DNA of 14,940 nt. Source: CALKHT01 sp964511575. GTDB lineage: Bacteria > Planctomycetota > Phycisphaerae > Phycisphaerales > Phycisphaeraceae. How positions within the stretch are numbered: the stretch's first letter is position 1; each line of letters begins with the position of its first letter. A model generated the notes under the pieces. The model saw only the letters and a list, made by a program, of their open reading frames with translations, did not search any database and was not told where the DNA came from. Shown here in pieces: positions 1 to 6,125 of the stretch. The position numbers and the translations under genes were made by a program. The DNA lies in the NCBI GenBank assembly GCA_964511575.1, contig CAZEFM010000099.1, positions 1-14,940 of the forward strand, given 5' to 3'.

Positions 1-1
1 G

Positions 2-274
2 ATTGACTTTACAGTAACCAAAGTGGGAACCAGAGCAGAGTTCTTGGCCGAGGTCGATCGGGAAGGACGTCGTGTTGATTTCCATGCCCTCCGAACCACG
101 TGCAGCACTTGGCTCGATCAGGTCGGGGTCTCGGCGAGTCTAGCCAGCCGGATCACCGGACATCTCAACATCGAAACGTTACAGCGCCACTATCACCGAT
201 CAAGCTTGGCGGACACTCGACGGGCCGTCGAACTGCTTCCCCAACTCTCCGCTACGGGTACTGACGGCGACTGA
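2..274 (+). CDS. Tyrosine recombinase/integrase, C-terminal fragment (5' end outside window)
   Basis: The frame is open from the window edge to the TGA at 272-274, so only the last 90 residues of the protein are present. They contain the second half of a phage-integrase catalytic domain: the HxxR box as HALRTT, a TGH motif (the GH of box II) about 23 residues later, and HYHR with the nucleophilic tyrosine close to the C-terminus. The first catalytic arginine and the core-binding domain would lie upstream of the window. The family cuts and rejoins DNA through a 3'-phosphotyrosine link. The gene is followed by an intrinsic terminator and by small accessory genes of the kind that trail integrases in planctomycetes, so it is probably a mobile-element integrase. 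The fragment is too short to name a subfamily or judge activity. Confidence 0.85.
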   Translation: MDFTVTKVGTRAEFLAEVDREGRRVDFHALRTTCSTWLDQVGVSASLASRITGHLNIETLQRHYHRSSLADTRRAVELLPQLSATGTDGD

Positions 275-397
275 TCCCTTCGTTACACCACCCGTTATAT
301 CCCCCGTAGTAGGGACACAAAGCCATGGAAGGCTACACAATGGACCACGGGGTCCTTGTCATTGGGCGGCGTTGGTAAACCCTTTGGTTGCAAAGAG

Positions 398-431
398 AAA
401 ACCGTTCTGCCACCCAAGCAGAACGGTTTTT
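398..431 (+). terminator. Intrinsic terminator downstream of the integrase
   Basis: A perfect 13-bp stem pairs 398-410 (AAAACCGTTCTGC) with 418-430 (GCAGAACGGTTTT) around a 7-base loop (CACCCAA), and the 3' arm ends in five T at 427-431. It lies about 125 bases after the integrase stop and most simply ends that transcript. It also sits 6 bases before the first ATG of the next small ORF, which is odd for that ORF. Confidence 0.8.
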
Positions 432-436
432 GCGCA

Positions 437-742
437 ATGCCCCCCGAAGGGGCAGAACCATCTCGCGTAACAGTTTGTGGTGACAGTAGGTTACAGCGGG
501 CGCCCGTAGACTCTGGTGCGCCATCCGGTGCGCGCAACGACCAGGCGGATGAGCAACTTGCTGAATTGGTGCGCCGGTGGCCCCACCTACTCCCGGCGAT
601 CCGTGCAGGCATCGTCGCAATGGTGCACGCAACGACTGACGCGAGCCCGTTGAAACCTCGATCTCTTCCCCGTTTAGAACAAGGAGAGTGCCATGACGGC
701 AGACAACGTTTCTCAGCCTCCAATGAATCGCCTCAAACCTGA
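437..742 (+). CDS. Small hypothetical protein with a C-terminal helical motif, integrase-trailing
   Basis: This is a reading frame of about 101 codons from ATG 437. Only its middle is convincing as protein: LAELVRRWPHLLPAIRAGIV and the following AMVHATT form an amphipathic helix-loop-helix of the type found in small ORFs that trail planctomycete integrases. The start is uncertain: there is no Shine-Dalgarno sequence before ATG 437, and the terminator at 398-431 rules out the longer frame starting at 356. The last 50 bases overlap the next gene in another frame, and the tail there looks low-information. A second ORF with the same motif lies on the other strand at 10960-11235. Function is unknown; the helical segment may be a small DNA- or protein-binding unit, which is a guess. 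Confidence 0.45.
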   Translation: MPPEGAEPSRVTVCGDSRLQRAPVDSGAPSGARNDQADEQLAELVRRWPHLLPAIRAGIVAMVHATTDASPLKPRSLPRLEQGECHDGRQRFSASNESPQT

Positions 743-1571
743 CGAACAGGCTTCTGTAGATGCGGTAAAGAAACTCGCCGAACAGTGTCCTCGTATCCCG
801 ATCGCAATCCGCGCCTACAACGAGGTGTCCGAGCGATGCGGTGCGGATAGTGAGGAAGCGCAAAAGGCCTTGCAGGAGTTGCAGGATATGATCGCAACGG
901 AGTCGGAGCGTAGCAAGCCTGCGGCCATGATCATCCCACTCTCATCGGCGAATGATCCGCGAAAGCATAAACCCAGTCGCGAAAAGCTCCATGGCGGGGT
1001 GCTCGCCGGCGGCATCTACGCTGGTATGGTGCGGAAAATGATTGAGCAGACTTGGGGGAAGAGCGATGGCCTGACTAACGAAACCATCGCGACCGCCGTG
1101 CAGCATGGTGTCGACGTCGACAATTCTATGAAACCGCGAGATGCGCTCGAGAAGATGTTAATCGAGCAGGCGTTGTGGACCCACGCCCGGATTGCTCATC
1201 TCAATGATTTGGCCGTTGGCCAACAAGACCGGGATGCCCTGCGGATTGTCAATGAGGCCGCAGATCGCGCCACCAACTCCTTCCGTCGACACATGCTCGC
1301 CCTGGCCGAGTACCGGAAGCCGCCGCGCTCGGATGTTTTCACTGCGATCAAGCAGGCGAACATCGGCGGGCAGCAAGTGATTCAGAACCTCCAACAAGGA
1401 AAAACGGAAAATGGGTCAAACGAACAAGGATTCCTCCCCAACACCGCGGCGGCGCTACCGCCTGACGCCCGAGGGATTGCAGTCGCTGCGCCGCAATGCC
1501 CGGAAGGTAAAGCCCTGGACACAATCAACCGGCCCGCGAACACCCGAAGGAAAGGCCCGCGTGCGACTTAA
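693..1571 (+). CDS. Conserved hypothetical accessory protein, 292 aa
   Basis: The start ATG 693 has a good Shine-Dalgarno sequence, AAGGAG at 681-686, six bases upstream. The protein has no signal peptide or membrane segment. It is polar and largely helical, and its central part (roughly residues 105-230) carries the most distinctive text: LIEQALWTHARIAHLNDLA, then FRRHMLALAEYRKPPR, then GQQVIQN and SNEQGF. Proteins with such segments are found as uncharacterised neighbours of integrases and of small 'TPEGKAR' proteins, and that arrangement is repeated here. The last 54 residues (about 240-292, proline/alanine-rich, ending in a basic tail) are encoded in DNA that also encodes the next gene in another frame. 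The two genes are probably co-transcribed. I do not recognise a biochemical function; a DNA-associated role in the mobile element is possible. Confidence 0.7.
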   Translation: MTADNVSQPPMNRLKPDEQASVDAVKKLAEQCPRIPIAIRAYNEVSERCGADSEEAQKALQELQDMIATESERSKPAAMIIPLSSANDPRKHKPSREKLHGGVLAGGIYAGMVRKMIEQTWGKSDGLTNETIATAVQHGVDVDNSMKPRDALEKMLIEQALWTHARIAHLNDLAVGQQDRDALRIVNEAADRATNSFRRHMLALAEYRKPPRSDVFTAIKQANIGGQQVIQNLQQGKTENGSNEQGFLPNTAAALPPDARGIAVAAPQCPEGKALDTINRPANTRRKGPRAT

Positions 1572-1656
1572 CGCGTTGAAGCACGGTGAACGGTCCGCCG
1601 AAGTCATCCGCCTGAGGCGAGAGATCAGTTCCGTGTTGCGATTGCTGAAGATGTGA
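1411..1656 (+). CDS. Small basic 'GPRTPEGKAR/NALKHG' protein, 81 aa
   Basis: ATG 1411 is preceded by an AAGGA sequence at 1397-1401, suitably spaced, inside the upstream gene. The protein is strongly basic. Residues 11-16 are TPRRRY, residues 17-23 LTPEGLQ, and residues 39-59 carry STGPRTPEGKAR followed by RLNALKHG. This short motif is widespread in uncharacterised small proteins near integrases and on plasmids in several phyla, and the arginine/lysine-rich, glycine-turn composition suggests nucleic-acid binding, although no function is established. The gene overlaps the last 161 bases of the 292-aa gene in the +1 frame; the motif match makes this frame the more certain of the two in the overlap. 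It is most likely translated from the same message. Confidence 0.75.
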   Translation: MGQTNKDSSPTPRRRYRLTPEGLQSLRRNARKVKPWTQSTGPRTPEGKARVRLNALKHGERSAEVIRLRREISSVLRLLKM

Positions 1657-2013
1657 GGTTGTGCGCCCGGTATGAGCGATTTATCGTTTTGGGTGGGACC
1701 GGGCTGGCAACGCTTGATGTAAGTAGTTTTACACTAAAGGGTGCGCGAGCCAGAGAAAATACGAAAGCTGTTCTTGCCGATTGACAACCACGATTCTCTT
1801 CGTCATTCAACCGAATTGCGTGTGCAGGTGTGTACGATCTGCGATGTAGTCACGCTTAATCGAAATCCCGCAATTCGGCGCAGTGGATAAGTTCGCCGTT
1901 GACAGCCCCCCACCACCGGCGCCACCGCTCCCATTCAAACGGGGCACGCTCAAGGCCCAGCCAACTGCTGCCGCTTCGCGCTGCGGTGCACGTTGAATGT
2001 TTTGATCTCGCCT
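1657..2013. other. Intergenic gap with an inverted repeat, no convincing gene
   Basis: This gap lies between the convergent ends of the integrase module (+) and the prepilin gene (-). Apart from the 10-bp inverted repeat listed separately and a weak TGTAA...TTTACA symmetry near 1719-1734, I see no gene, RNA or mobile-element end. It may contain a boundary of the integrated element, but no matching att repeat was recognised inside the window. Confidence 0.5.
1811..1878. repeat. Perfect 10-bp inverted repeat, 48-bp spacing
   Basis: CCGAATTGCG at 1811-1820 is the exact reverse complement of CGCAATTCGG at 1869-1878. The spacer of 48 bases is too long for a terminator and has no T tract. It could be a pair of protein-binding half sites or recombinase arm sites at the edge of the accessory module, or chance. 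Confidence 0.35.
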
Positions 2014-2724
2014 CTACCAGAAGTAGCGGGTGTTGGCGTCCCAGAACATATGTTCCAACATGTCCTCACCGCTTCTCCACTTGACCGAGCCGTCGAGGTA
2101 ACCCACGTTGCCGCCTTCCCAGCCCAGGTCCTTGATGTGCACCGCTTCAGGCGTCTTCGACCATTGCGACGCCTGGCTGTGCACGAAATACCCGTTGTAG
2201 TGCCGGACGCTGTACTCGCTTCGATCCGCGGTCACGGCCAGGTTGCCGTAGTCATCGAGCGATCGGGGGCTGTGCCAGTCGAACGGATCAACCAGCGGCT
2301 CCCCGCGCGGCACCAGGTTCAACCAGTGGCCCATGTAATTGTCCTTCTGGGCCAGATAGAAAATGCCCCAGTCAAACGCGGTCGCGTCATCGGTATAGTG
2401 GCCAATCTCGTGAGTCGGATCCGTGGTCAGGTTGAAATCAGGGCATTCCAGCGCACGGGGATCCTTGATGTAGTCGATCATATCTTCCCATGCTTGACGG
2501 CTGGTCCAGTGGATCTGAACCCACTCGGTGTTCGGCAGTTGCCCGTCATTATCCACGGCATACGCGGTATACGCGACCAGCGACTGCTGTCGCCAGGCGG
2601 CGCACTTGACGCGCGAGACATAGCTCTTGGCGCGGCTGAGTGCCGGGAGCAGCAGTGCAATCAACAGCGCGATAATTGAAATCACCACCAAGAGCTCGAT
2701 GAGCGTGAATCCCTGCCGTTTCAT
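2014..2724 (-). CDS. Type IV prepilin-like protein with N-terminal cleavage/methylation motif
   Basis: The protein of 236 residues begins MKRQG|FTLIELL, a type III signal peptide: prepilin peptidase would cut after Gly5 and methylate Phe6, with the conserved Glu at +5 of the mature protein. A hydrophobic helix follows to about residue 29 (LLPAL). The rest is an exported domain, and the C-terminal GGNVGYLDGSVKW recalls the H-x9-DG-type end of the large planctomycete pseudopilin families. I chose the ATG at 2724 because GGAG (2731-2734) lies six bases upstream; ATGs at 2727 and 2736 are in frame but badly spaced. The gene lies downstream of the PEP-CTERM gene on the same strand, separated by a terminator, so it may have its own promoter or depend on read-through. 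The number of paralogues in such genomes is usually high, so a specific role (pseudopilus, secretion or surface display) cannot be read here. Confidence 0.9.
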   Translation of the reverse strand: MKRQGFTLIELLVVISIIALLIALLLPALSRAKSYVSRVKCAAWRQQSLVAYTAYAVDNDGQLPNTEWVQIHWTSRQAWEDMIDYIKDPRALECPDFNLTTDPTHEIGHYTDDATAFDWGIFYLAQKDNYMGHWLNLVPRGEPLVDPFDWHSPRSLDDYGNLAVTADRSEYSVRHYNGYFVHSQASQWSKTPEAVHIKDLGWEGGNVGYLDGSVKWRSGEDMLEHMFWDANTRYFW

Positions 2725-2764
2725 CATGCACTCCATCCGTGATATTCGTTGCTCAAATCAATCG

Positions 2765-2799
2765 AAAAGGAGGCCGCGAAGATTTCCTTCACGGCCTCC
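2765..2799 (-). terminator. Intrinsic terminator after the PEP-CTERM gene
   Basis: On the - strand GGAGGCCG pairs with CGGCCTCC (arms at 2792-2799 and 2769-2776), one mismatch follows, then an inner 4-bp stem (2787-2790 with 2778-2781) around a 5-base loop. The 3' arm is followed by TTTT (2768-2765). It starts 14 bases after the stop codon of the PEP-CTERM gene and separates it from the prepilin gene. Confidence 0.8.
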
Positions 2800-2812
2800 G
2801 CGTCATTTCTGA

Positions 2813-3484
2813 TTAGTGCTGCGAACGTCGACGACGCATCATCAGCAGACCACCCACACCCATCAGCGCCAAGGAGGCGGGCTCGGGCACAGCCGTGAAG
2901 ACCTGGATTTCGCGGAAGGAGACACCGAAGTCCGCTGTATTCTCGGCCTGAATTCTGATGCTGTCGGTCACGACCGGGGTGTTGAAGGTAAGCCAGAACG
3001 AATCCGCGCCGTCGTTATCGGCAGCTGGCGACTCGGTCTGGATCGAATACGCACCCAGGACCGTATCCGAGCCGTCCAGCAATACGTAGTCGCCATCATC
3101 CCAGTTGTTGTACCCGCTGTAGATGGCAATCGAGGTGATAAGCTGCTCGCTGCCGAAGTCGAGCGTGAGCAGCGAATTCTGGGTCAAGATCGTGTAGCTC
3201 CCGTCACTGGGATTGCCGAGGCCCACGTCGCCGTCACTCAAGCTGCTCAGGCCCCAATCTCCGCCGTAAACTTCTTCGCCGGTCGCGGTGTAGGGCACCA
3301 GGAAGCCGGCTGCACCGCCGGTCACGTCAGGGTTTTCCGTGAGATCGCCGCCGACCTCGACCTGAGAGTTGGCGAGCGTGATGTTCGCGTTGTTGGTGAC
3401 GACAATGACGGCGTCGGCGGGGGTTGCCATCGCAAAAGCGCCCGCGACACATGCAACACACGAGGCCAACTGACTGATTTTCAT
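2813..3484 (-). CDS. PEP-CTERM sorting-domain protein, discoidin-like
   Basis: The protein has 223 residues. An N-terminal signal peptide runs from MKISQLASC to about TPADA (residues 1-25). The body is acidic and beta-rich, and its second half (about residues 95-197: LTLDFGSEQLITSIAIYS, then SIRIQAENTADFGVSFREIQ) resembles a discoidin/F5-8C galactose-binding jelly roll, suggesting carbohydrate or polymer contact. The C-terminus is a full PEP-CTERM tripartite signal: VPEP (199-202), a short hydrophobic helix and an RRRR cluster. Such proteins are exported and processed by an exosortase, then anchored or released with extracellular polysaccharide. The start at 3484 is set by GGAAAG (3490-3495) and by the signal peptide; a longer frame to 3571 adds 29 residues that would hide the signal. 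A strong predicted promoter lies about 220 bases upstream and the gene is divergent from the GntR gene. Confidence 0.9.
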   Translation of the reverse strand: MKISQLASCVACVAGAFAMATPADAVIVVTNNANITLANSQVEVGGDLTENPDVTGGAAGFLVPYTATGEEVYGGDWGLSSLSDGDVGLGNPSDGSYTILTQNSLLTLDFGSEQLITSIAIYSGYNNWDDGDYVLLDGSDTVLGAYSIQTESPAADNDGADSFWLTFNTPVVTDSIRIQAENTADFGVSFREIQVFTAVPEPASLALMGVGGLLMMRRRRSQH

Positions 3485-3684
3485 ATTACTTTCCTTTGTG
3501 TAGAAGTGAACACTGCTGTACGGCTCTAAATCGCAGCTAAACAAATGGTTACCGGCCCCAAGAAAAAGCACCTCCTCCTTGTTAAGATTCTTCTCTGACC
3601 GAGCGGCTGCGAACTCCCAAAGCCAGCGCCGCCCTCATACCCAGCCAATCCTCCAGCCAGTAAAGCCCATTTCAAGCAGTAGGA

Positions 3685-3698
3685 CCGTTTGTCATGAC
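3685..3698. promoter_or_regulatory. Candidate GntR operator 1 (CCGTTTGTCATGAC)
   Basis: CCGTTTGT (3685-3692) runs into the perfect 8-bp palindrome GTCATGAC (3691-3698). It falls at about +2 to +15 of the predicted - strand promoter, a position where a bound repressor would block initiation. The ten bases GACCGTTTGT (3683-3692) recur exactly at 4722-4731 in the promoter on the other side of the regulator gene. Confidence 0.5.
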
Positions 3699-3706
3699 TT
3701 TAGGCG

Positions 3707-3734
3707 AATATACCTTGTGGCTCGCCAATGTCAA
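3707..3734 (-). promoter_or_regulatory. Predicted sigma70-type promoter of the PEP-CTERM gene
   Basis: On the - strand the sequence reads TTGACA (3734-3729), a 16-base spacer, then TATATT (3712-3707). Match to the consensus is near perfect at -35 and 5 of 6 at -10. Transcription would start near 3700 and run toward the PEP-CTERM gene. Confidence 0.65.
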
Positions 3735-3847
3735 TGGTTTTCGTCACACTTTCGCACGTTAAGTATGGCATTCTCTACAATATGACATTATGATGTTGTC
3801 GGTTCAAGCTGGAGGAAATAGCGCAACCGCTTTGAGTTAAAGCCGAT

Positions 3848-4618
3848 ATGAACAGTACGGACACCTCTGCCCGGTTGTTCCGACCGGGTGAAAGACTCTC
3901 GCTGGACCCCTGGTCGCCGATCCCCCTTTACCACCAGATGGAGCAGGTGCTCATCGACCGCATTCGTCAGCGCGGCGTGGTGGGTGGAGCGGTGCCTCGC
4001 GAAACCGACCTGATGGAAATCTTCGGTGTGAGCCGGGCAACGGTGAAGAAGACCACCGCGCAGCTCTCGGGGAAGGGGCTGATTAAAAAGAAGCGTGCGC
4101 TTGGAACTCGAATCGTTCGGCTGACGATTGCGGAAGATTTGGGGCGGCTGCGCAGCTACTCGGAGCAGATGTCTTCGAACAACCAGGATGTCACCACCCG
4201 CGTGTTGTCGGTCGGGCGACGCCGGCCGACTGCTGTGGCCAGGGAGCAGCTCGGATTGCGAGATGGTGAGCAGGTCCTGTCGCTTCAGCGGCTCCGCGGG
4301 ACGGGGCAGACCTTTCCGGTTGTCTATCTGCACTCTCAGTTGCCCGAATCGCTTGGGATTGACCCCGAAGAGGATTTCGAGGCTTCGCTCTACCAGTTGA
4401 TTGAGCAAAAATACCGGATACCGATCGACTGGGCAGAGGAGAGTATCTGTGCGCGAAAGGCGACGGAGAAGGAAGCAATGCTGCTGGAAATCGCGTCGGG
4501 CCAGACGGTGCTGGTGATGGAACGCGTGACGTACGCCCCGGGCGATCGGCCGATCGAGTCTGTGAAGGCGGTTTACCTTCCCGATCATTACAGTTTTTCG
4601 ATCAAGCTAAGGCGGTAA
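3848..4618 (+). CDS. GntR family (HutC/UTRA) transcriptional regulator
   Basis: The protein has 256 residues. Its N-terminal winged helix-turn-helix starts near residue 22 (SPIPLYHQMEQVLIDRIRQ); residues 50-72 (PRETDLMEIFGVSRATVKKT) form the recognition part and a basic wing follows (LIKKKRALGTRI, 78-89). Residues of about 98-250 form a UTRA effector domain, with the usual features LGLRDGEQVLSLQRLR, EASLYQLIEQKY and a final strand-rich segment. UTRA regulators bind small ligands, often sugar or amino-sugar phosphates or histidine-pathway metabolites, and usually repress nearby genes. An in-frame stop at 3833-3835 excludes earlier starts, and ATG 3848 has no clear Shine-Dalgarno sequence, so translation may be weak or the message nearly leaderless. 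The gene lies between a divergent PEP-CTERM gene and the isomerase-cytochrome genes, both with the same candidate operator. Confidence 0.93.
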   Translation: MNSTDTSARLFRPGERLSLDPWSPIPLYHQMEQVLIDRIRQRGVVGGAVPRETDLMEIFGVSRATVKKTTAQLSGKGLIKKKRALGTRIVRLTIAEDLGRLRSYSEQMSSNNQDVTTRVLSVGRRRPTAVAREQLGLRDGEQVLSLQRLRGTGQTFPVVYLHSQLPESLGIDPEEDFEASLYQLIEQKYRIPIDWAEESICARKATEKEAMLLEIASGQTVLVMERVTYAPGDRPIESVKAVYLPDHYSFSIKLRR

Positions 4619-4626
4619 ATCGCCGT

Positions 4627-4642
4627 CGATGCGTCCGCATCG
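4627..4642 (+). terminator. Stem-loop just after the GntR gene, possible weak terminator
   Basis: CGATGCG (4627-4633) pairs with CGCATCG (4636-4642) eight bases after the GntR stop. The loop must open to at least four bases, leaving 6 bp, and no T tract follows, so a terminator role is only possible, not shown. Confidence 0.3.
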
Positions 4643-4711
4643 CGTCCCGGGAAAAGGTTCAAATTCGAGATCCGGCGATCACACGCCCGCCTGCGGCGGC
4701 GCCGATTCAGT

Positions 4712-4740
4712 TTGAACTAAAGACCGTTTGTACGTATCAT
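4712..4740 (+). promoter_or_regulatory. Predicted promoter of the isomerase-cytochrome genes with embedded candidate operator 2
   Basis: TTGAAC (4712-4717), a 17-base spacer and TATCAT (4735-4740) form a plausible sigma70-type promoter. The shared GACCGTTTGT (4722-4731) lies inside the spacer and continues into TACGTATC, giving GTACGTATC, which is reminiscent of the GT...AC-type half sites of HutC-group operators. A regulator bound here would cover the promoter. Confidence 0.55.
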
Positions 4741-5049
4741 ATCTGGCGGCTGGACAGCGTGATCGCTTCAGAGATCCGGGTGAGAAGGCAGAGGATGTAA
4801 ACCTGATGGCCAATCGGCTGCCCGCGACGCGTCGTACGCCCCCGTCCGGCTTGTCGCTCAATGCCCATTCAAGCCACGCATGATTCACGGATGACGCATC
4901 GCGGCCCACGCTTGACGGCGTAATGATGGAGGTGGACGACGGGCGAAGGCTCTTTGGATGATGACTTGTCGATGATCGGACAGGCCTTGCGGCACTTGTA
5001 TGTTCGCCCTCGGCCTGCGTCCGCAAAAACTCAACGAAAAGGAAACAAC

Positions 5050-5991
5050 ATGCATTCAATCAAGATTGGAACACTTATCCTGGCGTCGGCGATGCTGTGC
5101 GGGCTTGCGGCGCATGGGATGGAGCAGGCCAAGCTCAGCGGCGACGCACGGGCAGAGCGCGTTGATGCACTGTTCAGCCGCGACAATCTCGTCGCCTGGT
5201 GCATCGTACCGTTCGACGGAAAGAGGCGTGGCCCCGAGGAGCGTGCCGACATGCTCAACAAGCTGAACATCAAGCAGCTTGCCTACGATTGGCGCGCTGA
5301 GCACATCCCCACGTTCGATGCGGAGATCGAAGCGCTCAAGGAGCACGACATTGCACTGAAGAGCTTCTGGGTCAACCCGGGCGTGCTGAACGAACATTCG
5401 CGTTTGATTCTCGATGTGCTTGATCGCAACGACGTGGAAACCGAACTGTGGGTGCTCATCGGCGAACCGGCGGGAAGCACGACGCAGGAGAAGGCGAAGA
5501 ACGGCGCGGAACTGCTCCGCCCGCTCGCTGAGGCGGCCGACGCCGTTGGTTGCCGCCTCGCACTGTACAACCACGGGGGATGGTTCGGCGAGCCCGAAAA
5601 CCAGGTTGCGATCATCAAGGAACTCGGCATGTCCAACGTTGGCATCGTCTACAACCTGCATCATGCCCACGCCCACCTTGATCGCCTGCCCGAACTGCTG
5701 CAAATCATGAAGCCGCACCTCTACTGCCTGAACCTCAACGGCATGGTGCGCGACGGCGAAGCCAAGGGCCAGAAAATCGTGCCGTTGGGCCACGGCGAAC
5801 TCGATGAGCAGGTTCTGAACCAGATCGTGGACAGCGGGTACACCGGACCGATCGGCATCCTGGGCCACACCGACGACGATGTCGAAGAGCGTTTGCTCGA
5901 CAACCTCGAAGGGCTCGAGTGGCTGGTGCAGCGGATGAAGGGCAACGCCGCCGGCGAACGACCGGTCGCACGCACGTACTCCAGGCGGTGA
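5050..5991 (+). CDS. Secreted sugar phosphate isomerase/epimerase-like TIM barrel
   Basis: The protein has 313 residues. ATG 5050 is set by AAGGA (5038-5042) and by a signal peptide, residues 1-23 (IKIGTLILASAMLCGLAAHG), so it is predicted to act outside the cytoplasm. The remainder is a xylose-isomerase-like/AP-endonuclease-2 TIM barrel: LNIKQLAYDWR (72-82), ELWVLIGEP (132-140), LALYNHGGWFGE (170-181) with a likely metal-binding His175/Glu181 pair, VGIVYNLHHAHAH (197-209), CLNLNGM (226-232) and the late LGHGELD (246-252) strand. The family isomerises or epimerises sugars with a divalent metal; in planctomycetes exported copies often neighbour secreted oxidoreductases. The next gene is such a protein, 134 bases downstream, so the two probably act on one periplasmic carbohydrate. 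The substrate cannot be read from the sequence. Confidence 0.88.
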   Translation: MHSIKIGTLILASAMLCGLAAHGMEQAKLSGDARAERVDALFSRDNLVAWCIVPFDGKRRGPEERADMLNKLNIKQLAYDWRAEHIPTFDAEIEALKEHDIALKSFWVNPGVLNEHSRLILDVLDRNDVETELWVLIGEPAGSTTQEKAKNGAELLRPLAEAADAVGCRLALYNHGGWFGEPENQVAIIKELGMSNVGIVYNLHHAHAHLDRLPELLQIMKPHLYCLNLNGMVRDGEAKGQKIVPLGHGELDEQVLNQIVDSGYTGPIGILGHTDDDVEERLLDNLEGLEWLVQRMKGNAAGERPVARTYSRR

Positions 5992-6046
5992 CACCGATAC
6001 GCACATTTGGAATTCGAAGCGTCTGACCAGCCGTCCCGTTCGTGCT

Positions 6047-6060
6047 CCGTTTGTTGTACG
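6047..6060 (+). promoter_or_regulatory. Third copy of the CCGTTTGT element, isomerase-cytochrome gap
   Basis: CCGTTTGT at 6047-6054 is followed by TGTACG, resembling the TACGTA of operator 2. It lies 72 bases before the cytochrome start in the 134-base gap. A flanking CCCGT/ACGGG pairing gives a weak stem. No good promoter was seen around it, so it may be an auxiliary site or chance. Confidence 0.3.
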
Positions 6061-6125
6061 GGAACTCCGTTCGAACTGCAGATGCGTAACGCGTTCAGCT
6101 TGGTGTGTTTGTGCTGGAGTACGTC

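Larger units (their letters stand above)
3485..3847. other. Divergent promoter region between PEP-CTERM gene and GntR gene
   Basis: This 363-base gap contains the predicted - strand promoter (3707-3734) and the first CCGTTTGT element (3685-3698). It leaves a 5' leader of about 215 bases for the PEP-CTERM gene. For the GntR gene on the + strand only weak -10-like sequences are visible (TACAAT 3776-3781, TATGAT 3789-3794), without a good -35. GGAGG at 3811-3815 lies 32 bases before the GntR ATG, too far to serve it. Confidence 0.6.
4619..5049. other. Intergenic region and long leader before the isomerase gene
   Basis: This gap of 431 bases holds a small stem-loop just after the GntR stop, a predicted + strand promoter at 4712-4740 and then about 300 bases of leader. 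An open frame continues upstream of the isomerase ATG to 4954, but it has no ribosome binding site and its residues do not belong to the signal peptide. I see no riboswitch that I can name in the leader. Confidence 0.5.

Noticed and set aside
275..397. Possible tRNA or attachment site next to the integrase
   Set aside because: No acceptor stem, anticodon arm or T-loop pattern could be fitted, and no direct repeat elsewhere in the window was recognised.
1625..1810. 61-codon - strand ORF
   Set aside because: No motif or ribosome binding site, and it overlaps the end of the better supported 81-aa gene.
3579..3785. 68-codon + strand ORF in the divergent promoter region
   Set aside because: It runs across the predicted promoter and operator and has no ribosome binding site or motif.
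3788..4588. 266-codon open frame on the - strand
   Set aside because: It is the antisense shadow of the GntR regulator, whose winged-helix and UTRA text is unmistakable.
4679..5059. 126-codon - strand ORF upstream of the isomerase gene
   Set aside because: It covers the predicted + strand promoter and the isomerase ribosome binding site, and its translation is serine/arginine-rich without a domain.
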